A stretch of DNA of 64,000 bases from Moringa oleifera (Eukaryota; Streptophyta; Magnoliopsida; Brassicales; Moringaceae). The translations under genes were made by a program, and so were the position numbers. The notes below the pieces were generated by a model. That model ran no database searches. It was not told the origin of the DNA and was given only the letters and a program-made list of their open reading frames with translations. Below, one piece after another: positions 48,481 through 60,142 of the stretch (positions are counted from its first letter, which is position 1; each line of letters starts with the position of its first letter). The DNA lies in contig JAJFZO010000230.1 of the NCBI GenBank assembly GCA_021397835.1, forward strand, positions 2,226,001-2,290,000, read 5' to 3'.

Positions 48481-48910
48481 TCTAAATCAATATAAATTCA
48501 TCAATATATACACATTCTTACCCAAGATACTTATCCAACATAAATTCATCGAAAAATTTAAATTCATCAAAATATAAATTTATCATAACATCTACTTAAT
48601 TCATTAATTAATTTATCAAATGTAAAATTATCAATATATAAATTCATCAATATACCCATTCTTTTCTAATATATTCATTCAAGTATACTTATAAAAAAAC
48701 TCAAATTTCACTAATAAAAATTCATCAAATACATCTAAATGGTTTTTAAGTATCCAAATATTTGTAAAACATCCACCAAATCACGTCTAATCAAACAAAT
48801 TTGAAGATAATATCAATTTTTTAATTTATTCTTTAAATTTAAACTAAATTAAATAAAAATAAAAAAACTTATATAAGAAAATTAATATCTAACATTCTTA
48901 TACAATTTAA

Positions 48911-49338
48911 GGATGACAACGATTCGATTCAAACTAGTGAACGCAACTGTAATATTTAAAATTTGAGCCAGATCGAAACAATTTATAATAATTTCGATTT
49001 CGGACCGTTACTAAGATTACTTTAAATATAGTTTGGTTATGATTTATATAAATTTTGAACCAAAACTTATGTAATTAAATTAATTATAAAAAATAATTTA
49101 ATTTTAAAAATATATATTTTTAATAAAAATATGTTCATTATATTTTTATTTAAAAAATTTTAATTTAAATGAAAAATACTCTTGTTAAAGAAAAACAATC
49201 TCTTTAAACCAGACTCTAAATCGAATTTAAAATTGAACTATTTATGGATCGAAACTTGAACCACTTTTAAACCGAACTTTAATATTGAACCAAAGATTTA
49301 GAATCGATACAAAATTGAACCTTAACTATGATCACCCT
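48911..49338. mobile_element. MITE-like element with imperfect inverted ends
   Basis: The left end reads GGATGACAACGATTCGATTC; the right end, reverse-complemented, AGGGTGATCATAGTTAAGGT. The interior repeats 'gaaccaaaact'/'gaaccgaactt' words, as in hAT-type MITEs of dicots that begin 'ggg(t)gacaacggttcggttc'. The possible 8-bp target duplications (TATACAAT and TATAATCC) match only partly. The hAT assignment is tentative. Confidence 0.4.
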
Positions 49339-50885
49339 AATATAATCCCGAATTTTCCAAAACACTTAAATACTTGAATGATCGAATGGAAAAAAAAAAA
49401 ATGAAGGGAGAATGAGAGATTGAGAGAATGGAGGAGGTGAGGGAGGAGGGCACGGTTCCCACTTTGCAGAAATTGAAAGAATGCAAAAGGGAGGGCGCGA
49501 TCGGCAAAGAAGAAACCAACCTAAGGTTTAATCGAAACCCTTTAACACCAGTTCAAAAGGAGCTGACGTTGAAGTCGGTACATGCCTACAATGCCAATTG
49601 CACAATAAGTGACGTTAAAGTTTTTATTTAGGAGCTTATAATGCTAATTATTTTGTAATTAATTTTAAATTTTTTAAAAATATTTAAAAAAAAAGCCTTC
49701 CACGTCAGTTTCAACAAAACCCTGAATATTATGGACTCAGCCGCTTGATTGGGTTGAGGGTCTTTCTTTCCGAGAAGCCATGACTTCGACGTGGGAGATG
49801 TTTCACAGGCAACGTGAATTGTTGCTGTTGAAAAACAATCCAAACAGGAAAAACACATTTGAGTAATGGTTGAATTAGAAAATAGATAGTGGGTAACTGC
49901 GGTTTGTGATTAAATCTGTAAAATAGAAGCAAGGTGGGCACCAGCTGTAATTATGGCAGCATATATTAAACCCAGCGAGTATTTGAGGATGAGGGAGCCT
50001 TTTGTGGACTGAGGATCTTCAGATTACGTCACCATTATTGGATTCTTACAGCATTTCTGGAACTCAAGGGCTAATTTGTTATCTGCTGTTAGAGAGGCTA
50101 ACTGCCTCAGTGAGCTGGTGATTTCACTACTTTGCTTTGGGCTGTGTTTTACAGCATACATTAAATGATGAATATACCTTATATAACCTAATACTTATGT
50201 TTAAAAAATAAATAAATATTATTATTTTTCCTATTAATTAAATCAAAGAGATAAATTAAGAAAAAAAATAATTACTACTAAGTTACTGGGATATAATCCT
50301 CATCTTGTACGTTATAATCATGAACAATTGAAGTTAACACAATTTACTTAGATTGGCGTCTCATAGTAAGAAAATATCAAAATGCAAGTGTTCGATTGAT
50401 ATAATTTTTTTTAAAAATGTAAATAATAATCCTTAAATTTCATTAAAATATTTATTTTTATATAAATATAAAAAAACTTAAAATATGAAACCCTGGAAAA
50501 GTGGATTCAGCTATGAGTAGGCAATAACGATGACCTAGAACGGCCCTTCCCTAACATAGAAAATAGGGGATTTCATGCAGAAAGGAAGGTCATTTTCTTC
50601 CAGAGACGATAGCTCATAGTTGTCTATCAACATCTATGACAGTCTTATTTTACTTAACCGATCATACAGGCACGTGGAAAGATGGATACACAGATGGTGG
50701 AGAATCGTGGCAGGTAAGAATGATTAAGAGCAAATATGACAAATAGAAGAAAGATTTGCTGGTTTTGATATCGGGAAGCACGACCCTGGGCCAGTACAAT
50801 CCATTTCCACGTACATACGCCATCCTCTCTTTGTCTTACAAATAGAGCTCTGAGTACTTGAACCTAAAACGCTATCATAACCGAC
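49339..50885. other. Upstream region of UGT copy 2
   Basis: No gene found. The 67-codon ORF at 49428-49631 is charged and without homology. The segment right before the gene has a TATA-like ACAAATAGA at 50838-50846, about 40 bp before the ATG. This upstream sequence shows no clear similarity to the 5' region of UGT copy 1 beyond a short 'acctaaaac' word before the start, so the two promoters have diverged or were not co-duplicated. Confidence 0.45.
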
Positions 50886-52301
50886 ATGAAACCCAAAGAC
50901 GCAATAGTGCTTTACCCGGCACCGGGCATGGGCCACATAGTGTCGATGGTAGAGCTCGGTAAGCTCATCCTTCAACGCTACTCAGACGAGTTCTCCATCA
51001 CCATACTCCTCACAACTGGCTTTTGGGACACCCCTAACATCACAGCTTACATTCATTCCATCTCTGAAACCGATCCTTCCATCACCTTTCGCCGCTTCCC
51101 TTTCGTCTCCATCGACACCGCCCCCTCTCGTAGCCCTCTTGCCATTTGCTTCGACTTCATCCGCCTCCATGCACCCAACGCTCGGCTTTCGCTTCAAGAA
51201 ATTTCTAAGACCTGTAACATCCGAGCCTTCATAATTGATATCTTCTGTTCTTCCGCTCTCTCCGTGGGCAAAGAGCTCCAGATTCCTACTCTCTACTTCT
51301 ACACATCTGGTGCTGCTGCTCTCGCTGCTTTTCTTCAGTTTCCCAAAATTCACCAACAAACCACCAAAAGCTTGAAGGGTCTCACCGATACTGTTTTTGA
51401 CTTTCAAGGCTTGCCATCATTGAAGGCCACTGAAATGCCCGAGCCCATGCTTGATCGCGAGGATCCATCCTACCATGACTTCATATGTTTCTGCTCTAGC
51501 CTCCCAAAATCAGATGGGATCATTGCCAACACTTTTGATGACCTTGAACCGATTGCCATCAACGCCATCGCAGATGGGGTTTGCGTTGCCGATGAACCGA
51601 CCCCACCCACCTACTATGTTGGACCTCTGATTGCCCGTAGAGAAGCCGAACACGAATGTTTGCTGTGGCTTAACAGGCAGCCAAGTCGAAGCGTAGTGTT
51701 CTTGTGCTTTGGCAGCCGCGGATCTTTCACCGTGGCTCAGCTCAAAGAAATAGCAAATGGGATAGAGAGAACCGGGCAAAGGTTCTTGTGGGTGGTGAAA
51801 AACCCACCATACGATGAGAAAAGAAAGCAAACTGAGTACACGACTGAGGTCGATTTTGATGCTCTGTTGCCCGAGGGATTTCTGGAGAGAGTTAAAGACA
51901 GAGGCATGGTGGTGAAGTCATGGGCACCCCAAGTGGCAGTACTAAATCGAGAATCAGTGGGTGGATTCGTGACTCACTGCGGATGGAATTCGGTGTTGGA
52001 GGCAGTGGTTGCTGGGGTGCCCATGATTGCGTGGCCGCTACACGCAGAGCAGCATCTGAATAGGAACGTGCTGGTGGAGGATATGAAGATGGCTATAGCC
52101 GTGGAGCAAAGAGGGGAGGATGGGTTCGTTAGCAGTAGTGAGTTGGAGATGCGGGTCAGAGAGCTGATGGAATCCGAGAAAGGCAGAGAACTCAAAGAGA
52201 GGAGCTCGAGGATGAGAGAGAAGGCCTTGGCTACTCACACAGACTCTGGTGCTTCTACCAAAGCCCTAGACAAGTTGGTGGAGGCTTGGATGCAAGGTTG
52301 A
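50886..52301 (+). CDS. UGT88: UDP-glycosyltransferase, UGT88 family, copy 2
   Basis: An intronless 471-aa paralogue of the gene at 40252, in the same orientation. It keeps the catalytic dyad His17 ([11 protein letters not shown]) and Asp118 (FIIDIF) and the full 44-residue PSPG box at residues 346-389 with HCGWNS and terminal HAEQ, so it should be an active UDP-glucose-dependent enzyme. Differences from copy 1 concentrate in residues 1-285, the acceptor-binding half (for example FLDTP/FWDTP and FHTSG/FYTSG), so acceptor preference may differ. After residue 285 only about five residues differ. The acceptor class (flavonoid, chalcone or other phenolic) is inferred from family membership. Confidence 0.93.
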   Translation: MKPKDAIVLYPAPGMGHIVSMVELGKLILQRYSDEFSITILLTTGFWDTPNITAYIHSISETDPSITFRRFPFVSIDTAPSRSPLAICFDFIRLHAPNARLSLQEISKTCNIRAFIIDIFCSSALSVGKELQIPTLYFYTSGAAALAAFLQFPKIHQQTTKSLKGLTDTVFDFQGLPSLKATEMPEPMLDREDPSYHDFICFCSSLPKSDGIIANTFDDLEPIAINAIADGVCVADEPTPPTYYVGPLIARREAEHECLLWLNRQPSRSVVFLCFGSRGSFTVAQLKEIANGIERTGQRFLWVVKNPPYDEKRKQTEYTTEVDFDALLPEGFLERVKDRGMVVKSWAPQVAVLNRESVGGFVTHCGWNSVLEAVVAGVPMIAWPLHAEQHLNRNVLVEDMKMAIAVEQRGEDGFVSSSELEMRVRELMESEKGRELKERSSRMREKALATHTDSGASTKALDKLVEAWMQG

Positions 52302-52603
52302 AGAAATCTTTGTTATGGGATTTATGTGTTCCTGTATTTTGTTTCAGCTTTTCTCTCTTTTTCCTTCGGTTTAATAAATGACTCTCACTCTGCATTGTCA
52401 TACACCAATTTCATATTCCTCAACCCAAGTGTCTAGCCGTATACTCCAATCGCCTGGCCTCTGAATTCTTTCCAATAGTTACATGCAAACAATGCACAAC
52501 AAAATGATAAACAAAGGAACAACAGTATGAGGGGAAAATCTGCCAACTTATTTTTCACTTTTGACTTTGAAGTTTGATGAGGCACCATGAATGAAAGCTC
52601 AAA
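52302..52603 (+). repeat. 3' UTR and flank of UGT copy 2, duplicated with the gene
   Basis: Homologous to 41668-42036. A canonical AATAAA poly(A) signal lies at 52373-52378. Similarity ends near 52603 with 'gaatgaaagctca'. Confidence 0.75.
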
Positions 52604-54132
52604 AATGGATTGAAGCCAATTTTTAAAATTGGAATTTTCTTATTTTAAAAATACTTTGAATCATTAATTTTTTCGATTTTAATCTTTAGTTAAATTGTCA
52701 GCACAATATATCCTTCCTTGCATAAACAGCCAACCACTTTTTCTTTTTTTTTGCTCTCTTTTATAATACACTACACATTTGTTGTGCCATGGTGTCAATC
52801 TTCCTCTTCACTTTATCTTTTTCTTTTTCCCACTTTTTCTCTTTTTTCATGACCTTCATTTTCTTTTGCTATAAACCCAACATTTGAAACTTATTGTTTT
52901 GTTTCAAATTCTCAATATTTTAAGCAGATTGAAGCATAAAAAAATAATATTCTGAAAGATTGCTTTAGTGTGATGGATCTATGTATATTGATTTTCTCAT
53001 TCATTTGATGAGGTGTGGAAACCAATTCCATTTGAACATAAATGGTGGGAACGGAGTCTTTCTAAACAATGAGCAACCAAATGATAAATAAAGCAAAGAG
53101 AGATCTGACAAGTATTTTTTCACTGTTCTCAGTTATCATTTTCATTAGTAAAAGTGTAATTCAAAATCACTGAATACTGCAGACTGAATCGTCTCTGATA
53201 AAATTTGAGTATCCAGAGCACAAACGCGACTTTGGATGCTTTCTGAAGCATAGAGCTTCCTAGTAACTGAGAGTTTGCACCACAAAAAATGGGCCATATA
53301 GTGCAGGGAAGGCCACATCTTTCAGGAAAGCAAAGCACAGACCACGTAATAGCTTGGGAAGACTTGCATCCTTGGGACCTTGGCTACGTGTGACTGGGGA
53401 AGCCTACTCTTTGCCATGGCCGTTCTGGATAGCAAGAATAATAATAATAATAAAAAAAAAAAGCACTGGACTAAGAATTAATGCCAATCAGGCCATATTA
53501 GGCATGGAAATAGCACACGGATTGCTCCTAAAAAAATCATTACAAAGCAAACACAGAGAGTTCCCATTATGTGATATAAGGATAAGGAAAATTATGGAAT
53601 TCACCAAAGGACTTTCTCAGCCATGACTAAATCAAATAAAATGCTTTAAGAGTCAATACCACCATGTGATCTTGAACTAAATATTTATTGATGAAGTCGC
53701 TGCTTCAGATATAAAATGAACACATTGAATACAAATACCTACATACACAACAGAAAATACATAGAAACTACCTTAATTAGGGGGGGAAAAAAGAAGAAAA
53801 ATCTGACAAGGCGGTACCATAAAAAATATTTTTATTTTACTGTGTACAAAATGGTACAACTACAGCCATACCAACTAATCTGCAAAGTGCGGACATCGCC
53901 AACATGGATGGAGAACCCTGATCATGGACTGTATAACTATGCTATCCTCCCAACAAGCCATCATCTACAAATTGATCAAAAAGGTAGCGTCATAGATGGT
54001 GAATCTTGTGACTACAAGGTCTGCTTGTGGAGCACATTGTTAGCATGCCATAATGGACCTCAGCCAAAACCTTAAAAATATGATATCCTACACCAAACAT
54101 TGAGCAGACCGGCCTTCGCTACCTTCTTCCAG
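52604..54132. other. Intergenic region and 3' UTR of the bHLH gene
   Basis: No ORF here has recognisable homology. The part from about 53680 to 54132 is probably the 3' UTR of the minus-strand bHLH gene; candidate minus-strand AATAAA signals are at 53684-53689 and 53831-53836. An (AAT)n run is at about 53437-53452. Confidence 0.4.
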
Positions 54133-57100
54133 TTAATCTTTAGCTATGCATTTGCAATTCCTTTGATGCTCTGTGAGTTCCTGTCAAGATCCAGGTTTTC
54201 CTTTTTGTTAAAAATTTCACCACATGAAAGTTCAGATATCTAACTATGTCGCCTACATTTTATTCACTTGTTCCAAAACATAATTAGAATATATGCTTCA
54301 ATTTTTCTCCAACATCCTCTTAGAACCACACTAATCAATTTTTAAGTAGTTAAGTGACATGGAGTACCTGGATCTGCCTTTGAAGAGATTTTACATACTC
54401 TACGGCCTCTTCCAACATGTCAGCAGTATTTGTTTGCTGCAAGAAAAAAGCAGCAATTGCCGAATTTCATAATTGTACAAACTCAAATTTAAATTAAAAA
54501 AATGATGGGTATAAATTAAATTAAAATTGAAAAAGCAAAAAAGACATCAATTCAGACATCTCTCCTGTAGAATTTGTAGTTTTTTTTTTCCCTCCCTCCC
54601 TGTATAACTCCTGCAGAATCTGATTTGAAGTTCTCCCTCCCTCTCTCTCTCTCAATACACACACGCACACTCTTCAAATTGAAAATGATATTCTATGAAT
54701 AACATGATTTCAATATGGGCCACCATGATTGCGTCATTCATACTACTAATATAAGGCCAGGCGAATGAAATTTTTCATTGTACACTTTCCACAGAATATC
54801 ATGTGATAGATCTCTGATTTAATCTTGAAAATGGGTTTCTCTTAAAACATACAGGCTTTAGCTCAAAATTACAAGAAAGATTCTCCCAAGCTTCTTTGTC
54901 TATTTGCAAAAGACAAATGTCAACAAAGATGTATGTCACATCAGATTGTATAATCTTAATTTTTCATTTTTTTACCTTTGATGATTAGATCCTCTCTATG
55001 GCAGAGTGGATATTTTGGACCCAACCCCACAGGGTAAAACCTGGATAGTTATACCATCGCCCTACTGTATGCAGTCTATGTAAGCCCAAGTCTGATCGCA
55101 AGCAGAACCAACTCAAAAAGTTTGACTTTACAGTTCTTTCCTTATTCATCCTTGACTAGAAGGCCAACCAACGAGGACACATCCATAAGATTGTGGGGCT
55201 TATGTTTTGCAGCAAGAAGATATAAGATATGGCAATTCTGTGTTGCTCTTTAATACAGACATTCTTTTAATGTTGACAAATATGTATTTCATTAGTTTCG
55301 AAAAGCCACTCTATCACATGCAAAGTTGAGTTGCCGTACCTCTCAAAAACAAATCTTGTAATCTTATTACAAGTGGCGAAACAGTGGACTCCATCCAATT
55401 CAAATACTTGTTTAACTGATTCATCCTGCTTTATTATTTGGCACATTTACTGAGGGAATATCCTACCTAAGTGCACCTACTTCAATGTGACATATAAACT
55501 CCAGTTTCAAGATTCTACAATGGAACATAATCTCATACTTTAAACAATAAGATATTTTAACTTTCTGGCAAATGAGAAGAATGTAGACTAGAACAGGTTT
55601 CTTATAATACAAGTAGCAAGACAACGCCGCAGCTTAACATGGGAATCACAACTTCTATTCTTTGAATTTAATAATATGTTGATGCCCTGACTCTATCCGA
55701 TTACTACAAGTGCGAACAAAAGGCATTTAGACCAAGGAGGTCTCTCTAAGTTTTTTCTGAAACAATGCTATGAAACTCCCCCAATTGCTGAAATGGTTAA
55801 TGGTATTGGTAGGCCAGCTAGGTGATGAATAAAAGCCCATTAACAAGGCATCCATCCTCACACACTGGTTACAAAAGGATAACACTAGAACAAGTGAAGC
55901 CCAAAACTAAATATGGGCATATATTTCAATTTCATGACTTTTATTGCCGCTTTCTCCAATCAGATATATCAAAAGTATCTCCAATACTCTAGTTTATCAA
56001 GATATTCTGCAAATTATATTGGTGATCTATGCCCCATATACATGCCATCTTTCTTAGGTATGGGAAAGAAATCCTAATGCTATCTACTGCACCTTTTTAA
56101 TTGACTTTAAACATCATCTTCTGAATAGCTGACACCATTTAGCATCAACATGTGGTATCCTATCTCTAGATAACCAATATGTGAAATCAAGCCCATTCAG
56201 TAACATAAATGCTTTGTTTTCCTCTTTTATCCTCTTTTTCATGGAGAATTTAAAGCAAAAATTTCAGATTATTGATGAAAGCATCAGTTTGCCATGAGTA
56301 AAAGCAAAATATTTTCAGCTATGTATTGAAAACCAAGTCCAGATAAAATGACTCCGATCATAAAACTGGTTATGATAGGGACCTACCTTGATGTACTTTA
56401 CACCCTCATACATTAGAGAAGTTTGGCAAAAACAAGATAATTCCTCTATATTACTTATCTCTAGTACTATGTTTTCACGTTATGCATATTAATCCAGTGA
56501 AGTATTCAATTATGTCTTGCGCTATGTTTTCTAGTTATCCAGTCAACGTAATACTTCAAAAGCATAAAAGATCATCATGGTTAAATTATAAGTTAAAGAA
56601 ATTTAGAGTAACTAGGCACTTCAGTTTCTTAAACAACCCTTTACTCTCCAAAGCCTAACCCATGCCAAAACTTTTAATTCCACAATTTTAACATAAATTA
56701 TATGCTCAGGAAAACTTTTTGTGGTTGAGCAAAAAGAACTATAAACTTTTGGAGGCAACCAACCAAGTTATTTTATCAATATTCAGTTTCAAATTTAGAA
56801 TTGTAGAGATCCAAGGCTTTTAATATCCTAGTAATTAATATTTGCCTAACTTAGCATATCTTACTGTTCCTAAATCCTTTAGGCAACATTAGCTCACTAT
56901 AATCAGAAACCATGAAGTTTATATGGTCAAACAGGTTACCTTATCCATGTTAGGCACAAGCTCCTGAAGCTTCCTTATGCGGTCACTTATTCGTGTTCTT
57001 CGGACCTAACAAAGGAAAGGAGAAGCTTCTTTAGTACTAAAAACAAATCCATTCATTGTTCATCCAGCAATTAACAACTTGCAAGTAAAGGTAATTGATT

Positions 57101-58135
57101 TTACCCTCTCTGCAATGCTGCGGGGGTGAGTGGCACACCCACGCTTTGCACGAACCCTGCAAGGAACTGAATCCTCTAAAAGCTTCTCCATGTCCATATC
57201 TGTCAAACCAGATACCCCAACAGGTACCTGTCCACTTTGTTCCCCTTTCTACCAAAACCAAAAGACAAAAATCTTAGACATTGCACAAACTAATCGAAAA
57301 GCTAAACAAAATCAGCCAGTATCTACATACATAACTGTACCTGTTGGAGTTGTAAAACTTGTTCATCTAATAGATATCCAGTTGTTACTTAGAATTTAGG
57401 AGCTTAGCATCAGTTTGAAATTTTGGCAGCTTAACTGAGCAGCTAGGCAACATCTTTTTCCTTCAACTAAACACTCAGTGACCTATAGCCTTAATGGCCA
57501 AGTATAAAAATAGTTATCTTTCACACCATCCTAATAAACCACCCCCCCCCCCCTCTCCCCATCTTCTCTCTTCTCTCTTCTCTCTTCTTTCACCCCGACT
57601 ACAAATGCTGAAAATAAAATCAAACTAAAAACGAACCGAAAGAAAAAGCATACTAGATGACTTCTAAGTTTTTAATATATGAGACATATACCAACTGGGA
57701 AGAGAACTTTGCAGATGGGTACTCCATATCCGCTTCCCTGACGCGCTTACTCGCAGGAGAGACATCAATATTCGGTGACAAGTACTCGTAATTGGCAGGA
57801 ATTCCTAAGTTAGAAAAGTACCCATCAGAGCCGACACCAGAACTGCCGAGAAAATCCGCCGGAGAACTGTTTTGCCGATGGAAACCAGAGGGCTCAAACA
57901 AGGCCGGATCGGCAGGGTTGGGGAAAGGAAGAGAGTTACGAGCTGCGGGAGTGGCCGAGTTGGCAGTGAGTAGCTGCGTCAAACACTGGTTGGGCTTGAG
58001 TGGGTCCTCTTCGTCTTCCTCAAGAAGGGCTTCCAGCCAGGTAGCGGGAGCTGAGCGGAATCGGGTGAGGCCACCTCGACTCAGTTCAGCACCACCTCCA
58101 CCAGAGCTGCTGCTACCGTCAGGTGTTGGTTGCAT
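54133..58135 (-). CDS. bHLH81: bHLH transcription factor, bHLH80/81 (FBH1/FBH2) type
   Basis: Five exons on the minus strand: 58135-57692, 57248-57105, 57005-56940, 54436-54368 and 54180-54133. All introns are GT-AG and fall between codons, giving 256 aa. Exon 1 encodes the family's N-terminus, with GGLTRFRSAPATWLEALLEE, GFHRQNSSPADFL, and NIDVSPASKR. Exon 2 ends in the basic region VRAKRGCATHPRSIAER. Exon 3 gives VRRTRISDRIRKLQELVPNM, exon 4 NTADMLEEAVEYVKSLQRQI (helix 2) and exon 5 the short tail ELTEHQRNCKCIAKD. The match to Arabidopsis bHLH81 is nearly end to end. Arabidopsis FBH proteins bind E-boxes in the CONSTANS promoter and promote flowering; that role here is inference. Intron 3 (2503 bp) is unusually long beside the others (99-443 bp). 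The bHLH region is uninterrupted by stops. Confidence 0.92.
57541..57590. repeat. Poly-C and (TCTTCTC)n microsatellite in bHLH intron 1
   Basis: A run of about eleven C followed by repeated 'tcttctc' words. On the transcript strand this is a G-run and GA-rich tract within intron 1. Confidence 0.7.
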
Positions 58136-59039
58136 CTGCTCAGCAGCGACTGGCTCAGAAGTTCCCTCGCTTCTGTGTTTGTTTTAGGCTTTAGCTTCAA
58201 AGAAGAAAATGAAGCCCCTTTTTTTCTGGGCTTTTCTTAGTTCCCCTTTTTGAGGTATCTTTTTCGGCTTTTAAAAAAACCAGATGGTTCCTTTGTTTTT
58301 GTCTTGTTTTCTTTTTTTGATCAATTCTATTGTTTTTTGTTTCAGTTAAAACCGTTCTACTGTACGTCCCTGCCTGTAACACCATAATTGCCATGATCTG
58401 ATACTGTTGAGGTGCACGGTAGCGGTGAGGATCCAACGGTGGTGATATTCAATAGAAAGATCGTTGTCAGTTTTGACAGATTGATATCTGATTTTGATTT
58501 CAATGTTGCGTAGAGGCACAGGCATGAAACGGTTGCTTTTTCTGGCAAATTTAAGGAGAGGAAGGCTTAATCTAAAATGGCACCGTCCACAGTTGGGGAG
58601 GGCAGGCCTTGAAGTGGACTCCCCCTTTTTTGTTCAAATGGTGGGGACCTCCCCATCTTATGATTTGGTGTTTTGAGTTTGAAGATGTGATTTTTATTAA
58701 TTTGTATTGTTTAAAGTGAAAAGAAACAGAGAATTTTGTGCTATGATTGTTAATTAAGCGTTGGTGTTTTTTTTCTTTTCTTTTCTTTTTCTTTCTTCAC
58801 TTTTTGGGTTCTTTTTATCTTGGAAGGAGAGAAATGCCCTTCTCTTTTTTCTTTTCTGTCACTATAGATTCCATTTAGACGTCAAAATATATTGCCCACA
58901 AAAGCTTAATGATAAAGGTTTTAAAATTATTTTTATTTTAATTAAATATCACTTGATTCCAATATTTTTGTGAAGTAAAATGATTGTATTTTTTACTGGC
59001 ACACATGGGATAAATCATGTCTTTTCAAGCTGGATGGTG
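58136..59039. other. 5' UTR and promoter region of the bHLH gene
   Basis: No separate gene is visible. The ORFs here (for example 58197-58436 minus, 58494-58676 plus and 58761-58973 plus) have no recognisable homology. T-rich tracts occur at 58770-58800. The promoter reads towards lower coordinates; no certain TATA box was found. Confidence 0.4.
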
Positions 59040-59480
59040 ACATCCTTCAACCTCGCTCCCTTGGGTAAACAGGGGTGTTGCATATGCCAAGCCGAATCTT
59101 CACTCTGCTTTCAGGTTCTCGAAGCTAAATACTTCCCTTCATCCAACCTCTATAAAGTTTCCTCTCGTCCCAATGGGTCATATGCATGGCATAACCTTTT
59201 CAGAGATTGAACACCGATTTTACAAGGTAGTCGATGGCGGATTGGTACCGCTGATAGAGTTCATGTCTGGCAAGACGAATGGCTGCCACTGGGTTCGAGA
59301 TTTTGTCCCACTAGATTGAAGGTCAGTAGTCCAATAGATCCTTATTCCAAACAATAGATTGTTCAAACAGTCTCTGAAATCTTTACCCCAAAAGATTGTT
59401 CATCTATTTGGCGCATCCCAAGTGTAGAAAGCAGTGTACTCCAAGAAATTTCTGCAACTTGATATTTAATGAATCATATG
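59040..59480 (+). pseudogene. LINE (non-LTR retrotransposon) reverse transcriptase C-terminal fragment
   Basis: The plus-strand reading gives NLAPLGKQGCCICQAESSLC and FQVLEAKYFPSSNLYKVSS, PNGSYAWHNLF, and in a second frame RWRIGTADRVHVWQDEWLP. This is the conserved stretch between the reverse transcriptase and zf-RVT/RNase H regions of plant L1-like LINEs ('aLLaKQgWr', 'vlkaKYFp', 'WRiGnG..v.vw.d.Wlp'). It is truncated at both ends, with a stop after NLFRD. Confidence 0.75.
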
Positions 59481-59877
59481 TTTTCTTTCAACAGAAAAAA
59501 GATGATTGTAATTTTTTAAAATTTATTTAAATTTAATTTATTAGTTAAATTCATAAATAAACACTGTCTAATTAGGTAAGATAGGATTTGATAAATTGCT
59601 CTCTTGGAATCTATTTCATATTTTTTTTATCCAAACTAATAACTAGGTTTTTTTTTTTTTTACATAGATTCATGCATATGAGCTCATCATAATCATCATT
59701 GCATGTTGCATGAGATTTATTTTAAGGTAAATATTAAAAAAATTTAAATTACTCATATTTTTTAAATCAACTTTTATTATTTTGATTTGATTAATTATTT
59801 TTAAAATTTTTAATTTGATATTATTTTTACCCTTCCATTATTTTTTTTTTCAAATGTTGCCAATCTATCTTAAGAGC

Positions 59878-60142
59878 AAAATGAAATTTACATATTATTA
59901 ATTAAAATCAAAAAGTAAGTAGTTATATTTTTTACTTTGCTATGTATGTCCGACCTTATCACGATCTCATTCTCATTAACTTTATTTCCTTGTTAACAAT
60001 CTGTCATGAGGGTAAAATAAATTTTATATATTATTAATTAAAATAAAAAAAATAAGTAGTTATATTTTTTACTTTGTTAATTATGTCCTACTATACCACG
60101 ATCTCTTCTTATCGAATTTTATCTCTTTGTTGTTCTTGGAGT
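59878..60142 (+). repeat. Two-unit tandem duplication of about 134 bp
   Basis: Unit 1 from 'aaaatgaaatttacatatta' and unit 2 from 'taaaataaattttatatatt' both contain 'tattaattaaaat', 'aagtagttatattttttact', and 'ccacgatctc'/'tcacgatctc'. The units differ by some tens of changes, so the duplication is old. Confidence 0.65.

Noticed and set aside
57792..58187. A plus-strand 131-codon ORF opposite exon 1 of the bHLH gene
   Set aside because: It is antisense to a well-conserved exon with correct splice sites; its composition is a by-product.
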